A stretch of 13,044 bases of DNA from JBFXDI01 sp050181295. Lineage in GTDB: Bacteria > Pseudomonadota > Alphaproteobacteria > Rhizobiales > Aestuariivirgaceae. The position numbers were made by a program, and so were the translations under genes. The stretch is from positions 1-13,044 of the forward strand of contig JBFXDI010000113.1 in assembly GCA_050181295.1 (NCBI GenBank), read 5' to 3'. Below the pieces are notes generated by a model. It had not been told where the DNA came from, ran no database searches, and saw only the letters and a list, made by a program, of their open reading frames with translations. This document shows positions 7,805-13,044 of this stretch, one piece after another. Each line of letters begins with the position of its first letter. The first letter of the stretch is position 1.

Positions 7805-9043
7805 ATGGACCAGACATCTCCTATCGATGCCCGGCGCGACGCCACGATCGAGCGGATCGTCGATATCGTGCTCGGCAACGGCGCGATCAGCGAGCTCACG
7901 GACAAGTACTTCACCAATACGCGGGTGATCGTCGAGGCCTCCGGCGACAAGACGGTCACCTATGCCGTCTTTCTTCGCCGCCGTTCCATCGCGGCGCTCG
8001 AGCCGGTCTTGCGGCTGATCCGGCGGCTGGTTCCGGAAGCGACCATCGTGCGGCACTACCGGGAAGGCGAGATCGTGCCCTCGGAAAAGAAGATGTTCGA
8101 GGTCACCGGACCGATGTCGAAGCTCTCGGAGGCGGAGACTTTGCTGCTTCAGAAGACCGGCTTCCCGTGCATCTCCGCCAACAACGCCTTCGAAATGTGC
8201 CAGGCCATCCCCTATGCCGGCTTCATCGACATGCACGCAAGGCACGCGGCCGGCGCGGAGATGAACCTGCTTGCGGCCTATGGCGCATCGGTCGGATCCG
8301 AGGCGGCACGGGGCGTCCAGAAGGACGTCAAGGGCTTCATCGGCTCCTCGCAGGACCTGACGGCGCCGCTCTACCGGTCCGAAATCGGGCTCGGCACCAT
8401 GCCGCACGCCCTCATCGGCTATACGGATGGCGACGTGCTGACCTCGCTCAAATACTTCTCCGAGCGCATCCCCTCGGTGCGCATGCTCGTGGCGCTGGTC
8501 GACTACCGCGGCCTCGAGATCACCGATTCGCTGCGCTGCGCGGAGTGGTTCTACGGCGAGGCCAGGCTCGACGAGAAGGGAAAGAGCTTTGCCGTCCGCC
8601 TCGACACTCATGGCGGGCGCTTCGCGGAAGGGCTCGACTACGAGCGCTCGGTGGATACGGTCGGGGAATGGCTGGACGTGGACGGCGAATACAACATCGT
8701 CGAGCGCGTGCTCGGCCAGCGCGCCTTCCAGCTCGACCCCGGCAACATCCTCGTCGACCGGGTGCGCCGAGTTCTCTTCGGCAAGGGCGTGTCGGCCGCC
8801 TCGGTCATCCATGCCCGGCGCTCCCTCGACAAGGCCGGCTTCAAGGAGGCGCAGATCGTCGTCTCGTCGGGCTTCGATCCGCAGAAATGCCAGATCATGG
8901 GTGCGACCAAGGCCCCGGTCGACGTCGTGGGCACCGGCAGCTTCCTGCCTGCCACGCTCAGCGAAACCTACGCCACGGCCGACATCATCGCCTATGACGG
9001 CGTGCCGCGCGTCAAGATCGGGCGCGAGTTCCTGTTCGACTGA
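7805..9043 (+). CDS. Nicotinate phosphoribosyltransferase-like protein (archaeal-type)
   Basis: This 412-residue protein belongs to the nicotinate phosphoribosyltransferase family. That enzyme makes nicotinate mononucleotide from nicotinate, PRPP and ATP for NAD salvage. The order of segments fits: an N-terminal sheet domain (LTDKYFTNTRV to about residue 110), LLQKTGFPCISANNAF, HARHAAGAEMN (144-154), GTMPHALIG (197-205), RLDTHGGRF (265-273), VSSGFDP (353-359) and VDVVGTGSF (372-380). It looks closer to the Thermoplasma-type enzyme than to E. coli PncB. The usual VRLDSGD-like and GVGT-like motifs appear in altered form, so another related base as substrate is possible. ATG 7805 is preferred over a TTG at 7787 because GGAGG (7795-7799) lies 5 nt upstream. 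PRPP use would link it to purine synthesis, but position is the only local evidence for that. Confidence 0.85.
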   Translation: MDQTSPIDARRDATIERIVDIVLGNGAISELTDKYFTNTRVIVEASGDKTVTYAVFLRRRSIAALEPVLRLIRRLVPEATIVRHYREGEIVPSEKKMFEVTGPMSKLSEAETLLLQKTGFPCISANNAFEMCQAIPYAGFIDMHARHAAGAEMNLLAAYGASVGSEAARGVQKDVKGFIGSSQDLTAPLYRSEIGLGTMPHALIGYTDGDVLTSLKYFSERIPSVRMLVALVDYRGLEITDSLRCAEWFYGEARLDEKGKSFAVRLDTHGGRFAEGLDYERSVDTVGEWLDVDGEYNIVERVLGQRAFQLDPGNILVDRVRRVLFGKGVSAASVIHARRSLDKAGFKEAQIVVSSGFDPQKCQIMGATKAPVDVVGTGSFLPATLSETYATADIIAYDGVPRVKIGREFLFD

Positions 9044-9142
9044 GACGCCGCCGCTCACACACCATTGAACGCGCTTCCTGTTGATTGCGTCCGTCGCGCG
9101 TGTTGAAATCCCCCGGTCAGTGAGCGTTGAGGGGAGGGCAAA

Positions 9143-9580
9143 ATGGGGCGGCGTCTGCCGATCGGCCTGGCGGCCATGGTCGGGTTACTTTTTCTGTGCG
9201 TGTTCTCGACCGGAGCCTCGGCATCGATCGTGGCGAGCATCGATCTGTCGGAGCAGCGGATGGCGTTGATCGTCGACGGCGAGTACGTCGCGGACTGGCC
9301 GATATCGAGCGGCCGCAGGGGCTACAACACCCCGACCGGCACCTACCGGCCGAGGGCGCTGAAGCGCATGCACTACTCCCGCAAATACGACAATTCGCCG
9401 ATGCCCCATTCCGTGTTCTTCTACGGGGGCTACGCCATCCACGGCACCGGCTACCTGAAGCAGCTCGGGCGGCCTGCCTCCCATGGCTGCGTCCGGCTCC
9501 ATCCCCGGAACGCGGCGATCCTCTTCAACCTCATCCGCGACTACGGCATGCGGAACACGCGCATCACGATCAGCTATTAG
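9143..9580 (+). CDS. Secreted L,D-transpeptidase (YkuD domain)
   Basis: This 145-residue YkuD-domain protein is predicted to form 3-3 cross-links in peptidoglycan or to attach proteins to it. It has a signal peptide of about 27 residues (two arginines, a hydrophobic core around AAMVGLLFLCVF, then GASA), so it acts in the periplasm. The catalytic motif is complete: His100 in AIHGTG, and SHGCVRL with His114, Cys116 and Arg118. TPTGTYRP and the GGYAIHGTGY strand are also typical. There is no LysM or other targeting domain, making it a minimal enzyme of this class. GGAGGG (9133-9138) lies 4 nt before the ATG. A weak promoter-like pair lies upstream (TTGATT with TGAAAT at a 17-bp spacing). Its stop codon lies inside the 3' end of the convergent purB gene, with an 11-nt overlap and no terminator between them. 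Confidence 0.94.
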   Translation: MGRRLPIGLAAMVGLLFLCVFSTGASASIVASIDLSEQRMALIVDGEYVADWPISSGRRGYNTPTGTYRPRALKRMHYSRKYDNSPMPHSVFFYGGYAIHGTGYLKQLGRPASHGCVRLHPRNAAILFNLIRDYGMRNTRITISY

Positions 9581-10883
9581 AGGCCCCGAAGACGCGCGCG
9601 AAGATCGTGTCGACGTGCTTGAGGTGGTAGCCGAGGTCGAACAGATCCTCGAGCTCTGAAGGCGTGAGCGCCTTCGAAACGTCCGGATCGCGCTTGAGCA
9701 GGTCGAGGAAGCCCACATCGCCCCGCATGGCGGCCATGGCGTTCTTCTGCACCAGCCGATAGGCGTCCTCGCGCGACACGCCCTTCTGCGTCAGCGCCAG
9801 AAGCACCCGCTGCGAGTGGACGAGGCCACCGGAGCGGTCGAGATTGCGGAGCATGGCGTCCGGATAGACAACGAGCTTCTCGATCACGCCCGCCAGCCGG
9901 TTGAGCGCGAAGTCGAGATGGATCGTCGCGTCAGGCGCGATGCCGCGCTCGACCGAGGAATGCGAGATGTCGCGTTCATGCCAGAGCGCCACGTTCTCGA
10001 GCGCCGGCACGGCGGCGGAGCGCACCAGCCGGGCGAGCCCCGAGAGGTTCTCGGTGAGGACGGGATTGCGCTTGTGGGGCATGGCGGAAGAGCCCTTCTG
10101 GCCCTCGGAGAAGAATTCCTCCGCCTCGCCGACCTCGGTGCGCTGAAGATGGCGTATCTCGGTTGCCAGGCGCTCGATCGAGCTCGCGACGACGGCGAGC
10201 ACCGAAAAGAACATCGCGTGCCGGTCGCGCGGGATCACCTGGGTCGAGACGGGCTCAACCTTGAGGCCGAGCTTCTTCGCGACGTGCGCCTCGACGCGCG
10301 GATCGACATTGGCGAAGGTGCCGACAGCGCCGGAGATGGCGCAGGTCGCTATCTCGTCGCGCGCGGCTTCCAGGCGGCGGCGGCTGCGGGCGAACTCCGC
10401 ATGGGCAAAGGCGAGCTTGAGGCCGAAGGTCGTGGGTTCGGCATGGATGCCGTGGCTGCGGCCGATGGTGGGCGTGCGCTTGTGCTCGAAGGCGCGTTCT
10501 TTGAGCGCCACGAGCAGGCGGTCCACGCCGTCGAGCAGGAGCTTCGAGGCCCGCGTGAGCTGCACGGCGAAGCAGGTGTCCAGCACGTCGGAGGAGGTCA
10601 GCCCCAGATGCACGAAGCGCGCCTCCGGCCCCACGATCTCGGAAAGATGCGTGAGGAAGGCGATGACGTCGTGCTTCACCTCCCGTTCGATCTCGTCGAT
10701 CCGCCCCACATCGAAGGTCGCGGCCGCTCCCCTGTCGCGGATGACGCGGGCGGCCTCCCTGGGAACGAGCCCCAGCTCGGCCATGGCCTCGGTGGCGCAG
10801 GCCTCGATCTCGAACCAGATGCGGAAGCGCTCCTCCGGCGACCAGATGGCCGCCATCTCGGGACGTGTATAGCGAGGAATCAT
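9570..10883 (-). CDS. purB: Adenylosuccinate lyase
   Basis: PurB acts twice in purine synthesis: it splits SAICAR to AICAR plus fumarate, and adenylosuccinate to AMP plus fumarate. The 437-residue protein has the fumarase/aspartase-superfamily layout. MIPRYTRPEMAAIWSPEERF is the typical N-terminus. TSSDVLDT (96-103) and TIGRSHGIHAEP (139-150) supply active-site residues. The superfamily signature is GSSAMPHKRNP (264-274), with the mobile serine loop just before it. The length and start agree with the short bacterial class. No strong Shine-Dalgarno precedes the ATG. A good promoter lies 33-61 nt upstream, although two same-strand genes further up might also read into it. The stop codon overlaps the end of the convergent L,D-transpeptidase gene. 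Confidence 0.98.
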   Translation of the reverse strand: MIPRYTRPEMAAIWSPEERFRIWFEIEACATEAMAELGLVPREAARVIRDRGAAATFDVGRIDEIEREVKHDVIAFLTHLSEIVGPEARFVHLGLTSSDVLDTCFAVQLTRASKLLLDGVDRLLVALKERAFEHKRTPTIGRSHGIHAEPTTFGLKLAFAHAEFARSRRRLEAARDEIATCAISGAVGTFANVDPRVEAHVAKKLGLKVEPVSTQVIPRDRHAMFFSVLAVVASSIERLATEIRHLQRTEVGEAEEFFSEGQKGSSAMPHKRNPVLTENLSGLARLVRSAAVPALENVALWHERDISHSSVERGIAPDATIHLDFALNRLAGVIEKLVVYPDAMLRNLDRSGGLVHSQRVLLALTQKGVSREDAYRLVQKNAMAAMRGDVGFLDLLKRDPDVSKALTPSELEDLFDLGYHLKHVDTIFARVFGASNS

Positions 10884-10915
10884 CGAAAGGCCCGGCTTCA
10901 GGAAGGTACGCGCAG

Positions 10916-10944
10916 GCTATAGAGCAAGGCCGCCCAAGGCTCAA
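10916..10944 (-). promoter_or_regulatory. Candidate promoter of purB
   Basis: On the minus strand TTGAGC (complement of 10939-10944) and TATAGC (complement of 10916-10921) are separated by 17 bp, a good sigma-70-type match. Transcription would begin about 25 nt before the purB start codon. The element lies in the 65-bp gap after the DUF2259 gene, so purB probably has its own promoter rather than relying only on its upstream neighbours. Confidence 0.5.
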
Positions 10945-10948
10945 CGCT

Positions 10949-11650
10949 TCAGGGGAGCGTCACCGGCACGGCGATGAAGCGGGCGTCACGGCCTTCGAAG
11001 CCGAAGCGCAGCATATGCAAGAGCACGACATGGCGCGTCACGCCCGCAGGCGTGTCGAACGCGACGACGTCCGCCAGCCGGTATTCGAGCGGGCAGCCAC
11101 GGGAGGAGGGAACGGCCTTGTCGCGATAGAGCTCCCTCACGGGCCCTTGAGAACGGGATGCGGAAAGCACGAAGCCCATCGGCTTCTCGCCGGGATCGGG
11201 ACAGGTCGCGGGAAGGGGGATCATCTCCAGCCGCAGGGCGGTCTGCTCCGGGGTGTTGTGGTGAGAGCGGAACGTCATGCGGGTGGTGTCGGAGACCTCC
11301 TCGCCGACGGCATTGCCGGCGAGCAGCCGGCCGGGATGGCCGATCGCGAGCTTCTCCAGGAAGGGGGCGGCGCGCCTCGCAATATCATCGCGGGCGGTCT
11401 TAACGTTCGAACCCTCGTCCTGGATCAGCGCCTTGACGGGGGTGCCGGCGGCCCAGGCGTCCTTGTCGAGATCGATGACGTAGAGCTCCGCATAGGGAAA
11501 GCCCGAACCGTCCTGGACACCATACTGCTCGAAGGCGAACCAGCGGCCATCGGCGGAGAAGCCGAGCAGCGTTCTGTCGGCGGCGTCGGCGGCGAAGGCC
11601 GTGCCGGCGCTCAACAGAAGCAGGACAGCAGCAAGCCAGGACCGAAGCAT
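10949..11650 (-). CDS. DUF2259 predicted secreted protein
   Basis: This 233-residue protein begins with a signal peptide of about 20 residues (MLRSWLAAVLLLLSAGTAFA, cleavage likely before ADAADR), so it should be periplasmic. The segment right after it, LLGFSADGRWFAFEQYGVQD followed by GSGFPYAELYVIDLD, is diagnostic of DUF2259 and looks like one blade of a beta-propeller (the FSxDGxxFAF pattern of TolB- and WD40-like repeats). Two cysteines (in PATCPD and SRGCPL) could form a disulfide. No catalytic motif is apparent and the family has no established function. It follows the RAM-domain gene by 7 nt on the same strand, so the two are probably co-transcribed, with purB 65 bp further on. Confidence 0.85.
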   Translation of the reverse strand: MLRSWLAAVLLLLSAGTAFAADAADRTLLGFSADGRWFAFEQYGVQDGSGFPYAELYVIDLDKDAWAAGTPVKALIQDEGSNVKTARDDIARRAAPFLEKLAIGHPGRLLAGNAVGEEVSDTTRMTFRSHHNTPEQTALRLEMIPLPATCPDPGEKPMGFVLSASRSQGPVRELYRDKAVPSSRGCPLEYRLADVVAFDTPAGVTRHVVLLHMLRFGFEGRDARFIAVPVTLP

Positions 11651-11657
11651 GCCGGCC

Positions 11658-11894
11658 TCAGAACGCCCGGAAGGTCACGATCGTGTAGGTGTCCTTGATG
11701 CCGGGGATGGTCTGGACCTTCTGGTTGATGAAGTGGCCGACGTCCTCGCCGTCCGCGAGGTAGAACTTGACCAGCAGGTCGTAGCCTCCGGCGGTCGAAT
11801 AGACTTCCGAAGCGATCTCGGCGTCGGCAATGGCGGTCGCGACCTCGTAGGCCTTGCCGAGTTCGCACTTGATCTGGACGAAGAATGGCTTCAT
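11658..11894 (-). CDS. Stand-alone Lrp/AsnC ligand-binding (RAM) domain protein
   Basis: This 78-residue protein consists only of the RAM (regulation of amino acid metabolism) fold found at the C-terminus of Lrp/AsnC regulators. It starts MKPFFVQIKCELGKAYEVA, continues through EVYSTAGGYDLLVKFYL, and ends with the family's VQTIPGIKDTYTIVTF strand. There is no DNA-binding helix-turn-helix, so it is unlikely to bind DNA itself. Such stand-alone RAM proteins form dimers or larger rings that bind amino acids and may modulate full-length Lrp proteins or enzymes. The ATG at 11892-11894 is chosen because the fold starts there; an upstream in-frame ATG at 11928-11930 would add an unrelated tail that runs into the divergent gene's leader. 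It is likely in one operon with DUF2259 and divergent from the racemase-family gene. Confidence 0.88.
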   Translation of the reverse strand: MKPFFVQIKCELGKAYEVATAIADAEIASEVYSTAGGYDLLVKFYLADGEDVGHFINQKVQTIPGIKDTYTIVTFRAF

Positions 11895-11941
11895 GCGGCT
11901 CAAACCTATCGCAACGGGCGCGCCGCACAAGGGGGAGCTTC

Positions 11942-12679
11942 ATGCCTGTCTTCAAGGTCCGGCCGAGGGCGGACAGCTACGGCCACGATATCGGAATCCT
12001 GCTGATCGAGGCGCGGACGCCCTTCATTCCGGGCGATGTCGGCAATGCCAGCACCTACCGCTATCCGGTGCTCTACCGGATGGTCATGGACGTCACCATC
12101 GAGCGGCTGATCGAGGACGGAGACCTTTCCCTGACGGGCAGGGTCATCGAAGCCGCGAAGGCGCTGGAGGATGCAGGCGTCAGGGCGATCACCAGCGACT
12201 GCGGCTACATGCTCCACTTCCAGGAACAGGTGGCGGCGACCGTGTCGGTGCCGGTCATGCTGTCGAGCCTGCTCCAGCTTCCCTTCATCGACGCGCTGCT
12301 CGGCCGCTCGCAGGCCATCGGCATCGTCTGCGCCAACCGGCGACGCCTGACGCCGGACCTGCTGGCCAAGGCGCATCCCTATCCCCGCCGGCCGGTTCAT
12401 ATCGCGGGGCTCGAGGACAAGCCCAATTTCCGGGCGCCGGTTCTCGACGAGACCGACACCCTCGACAGCGACAAGATCGAGGCGGAGGTCGTGGAAACTG
12501 CGCTTGCGCTCGTCGGCGCGCATCAAGAGATCGGCGCCATCCTGCTCGAATGCTCGAACCTTCCGCCCTATGCGGCGGCCGTCGCCAGGGCCACGGGGCG
12601 GCCGGTGTTCGACTTCGTGACCATGATCGACCATGTGCGGGCGGCCTCGCGCCGGCAGCCGTTCGTCGGCCACTATTGA
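11942..12679 (+). CDS. Aspartate/glutamate racemase family protein
   Basis: This 245-residue protein belongs to the Asp/Glu racemase superfamily, which also includes hydantoin racemases and maleate isomerases. The two catalytic cysteines of the superfamily are present in the expected places: Cys87 in AITSDCGYM and Cys204 in ILLECSNLPPYA. Other segments are GHDIGILLIEARTPFIPGDV near the start, IGIVCANRRRLTP in the middle, and PVFDFVTMIDHV near the end. It is probably a cytoplasmic racemase or isomerase of an amino acid or related acid, but the substrate cannot be read. The ATG at 11942 is chosen because GGGGGAG (11931-11937) lies just upstream. The gene is divergent from the RAM-domain gene (47-bp gap) and convergent with an amino-acid-type ABC binding protein, which suggests an amino-acid substrate. 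Confidence 0.88.
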   Translation: MPVFKVRPRADSYGHDIGILLIEARTPFIPGDVGNASTYRYPVLYRMVMDVTIERLIEDGDLSLTGRVIEAAKALEDAGVRAITSDCGYMLHFQEQVAATVSVPVMLSSLLQLPFIDALLGRSQAIGIVCANRRRLTPDLLAKAHPYPRRPVHIAGLEDKPNFRAPVLDETDTLDSDKIEAEVVETALALVGAHQEIGAILLECSNLPPYAAAVARATGRPVFDFVTMIDHVRAASRRQPFVGHY

Positions 12680-12695
12680 GGTGCGCAAAAGAAAA

Positions 12696-12722
12696 GGCCG
12701 CACGGGGATCTCCCGCGCGGCC
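12696..12722 (-). terminator. Intrinsic terminator of the ABC substrate-binding protein gene
   Basis: GGCCGC (12696-12701) pairs with GCGGCC (12717-12722), and CGGG (12703-12706) with CCCG (12712-12715) inside it. Read leftward, the stem is followed by TTTTCTTTT (complement of 12687-12695), a classic intrinsic terminator 24 bp after the minus-strand ABC gene. Read rightward, after the racemase gene, it lacks a T tract but may still slow polymerase. Confidence 0.8.
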
Positions 12723-12746
12723 CTCTAAAGGTCCTGGACCTTCAGA

Positions 12747-13044
12747 TCACGGCTGATCGGTTTCGGTGTACTTGCCGCCCGACCACTTGTACCAGACATA
12801 GGCCGCGTCAACGACGTCGCCCTTGGTGTCCAGCTTCATCTTGCCGAGCACCGTGTCGAACTCCATGCCCGAGCGCACCTTCTCGGCGATCGCCTTGGGA
12901 TCCTTGGAGCCGGCCGCGGTCGCCGCCTGCGCGAAGACCTGCATCGAGGCGTAGGTGTAGAGCGTGTAGCCTTCTGGGTTGTAGTTCTCGGCCTTGAACT
13001 TCTCCACCACGGCCTTCGCGGTATCGAACTTCTGCGGGTCCGGT
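12747..13044 (-). CDS. Branched-chain amino acid-type ABC transporter substrate-binding protein, C-terminal part
   Basis: The minus-strand frame is open from the right edge of the window to a TGA at 12747-12749, so only the last 98 residues are seen. They match the end of LivJ/LivK-type periplasmic binding proteins: a helix with AKAVVEKFKAENYNPEG, then YTLYTYASMQVFAQAA, KVRSGMEFDTVLGKMKLDTK, and the closing DAAYVWYKWSGGKY strand. Such proteins deliver branched-chain amino acids or other small acids and amides to a LivHMGF-type permease. The exact ligand cannot be told from this end. The start and signal peptide are outside the window. A strong intrinsic terminator follows the stop codon, so this gene is the last of its unit. 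Confidence 0.92.
   Translation of the reverse strand, partial: PDPQKFDTAKAVVEKFKAENYNPEGYTLYTYASMQVFAQAATAAGSKDPKAIAEKVRSGMEFDTVLGKMKLDTKGDVVDAAYVWYKWSGGKYTETDQP

Noticed and set aside
7507..8997. A 496-residue plus-strand frame overlapping the NAPRTase-like gene
   Set aside because: It is out of frame with two clearly conserved proteins and is dominated by Arg, Gly and Ala; no motif is recognisable.
7382..9058. A 558-residue minus-strand open frame opposite DUF1476 and the NAPRTase-like gene
   Set aside because: It spans two well-supported plus-strand genes and their gap, has low-complexity Arg/Asp/Val-rich content and no recognisable domain; it is a GC-driven shadow.

Overview
This 13 kb window is GC-rich chromosomal DNA of an alphaproteobacterium, most likely a member of the Hyphomicrobiales (Rhizobiales). 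The basis is a set of proteins typical of that group: a DUF1476 zeta-type F1-ATPase inhibitor, a DUF1127 protein, a MocR regulator, a stand-alone Lrp/AsnC ligand-binding (RAM) domain, a DUF2259 secreted protein, and a three-piece PurS/PurQ/PurL FGAM synthase. The genus cannot be fixed by eye. No rRNA, tRNA, CRISPR array, phage gene or transposase gene was seen.

The core is de novo purine synthesis, all on the minus strand: purB (9570-10883), purC-purS-purQ (7008 down to 5324, tightly packed, with a 4-nt purS/purQ overlap) and purL (679-2904). Together they cover FGAM synthase, SAICAR synthetase and adenylosuccinate lyase. purL is not next to purQ. The 2.4 kb between them holds a plus-strand DCC-family (DUF393) gene, a minus-strand GntR/MocR regulator and a plus-strand DUF1127 gene. 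purL therefore needs its own promoter.

Between purC and purB lie three plus-strand genes: DUF1476 (candidate F1-ATPase zeta inhibitor), a nicotinate phosphoribosyltransferase-like enzyme of the archaeal type, and a small secreted L,D-transpeptidase whose 3' end overlaps the 3' end of purB by 11 nt. Upstream of purB on the same strand are DUF2259 and the RAM-domain gene. Divergent from these is an Asp/Glu racemase-family gene. The window closes with the C-terminal end of a branched-chain amino-acid-type ABC substrate-binding protein. The left edge holds a 5'-truncated glyoxalase/bleomycin-resistance-like protein.

Transcription alternates between strands. There are four divergent junctions (2905-2975, 4944-5027, 7009-7402, 11895-11941) and five convergent ones. 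Four of the convergent junctions carry strong palindromes: REP/BIME-like elements near 427-651, a 23-bp-armed element at 3453-3507, and terminator hairpins at 5282-5307 and 12696-12722. The fifth is the ldt/purB overlap.

No clearly new system is evident. The points most worth a second look are the MocR-DUF1127 divergent pair inserted in the purine cluster with its palindrome and direct repeats, the purC / zeta-inhibitor / NAPRTase neighbourhood, and the RAM-domain / racemase / amino-acid-transporter neighbourhood.
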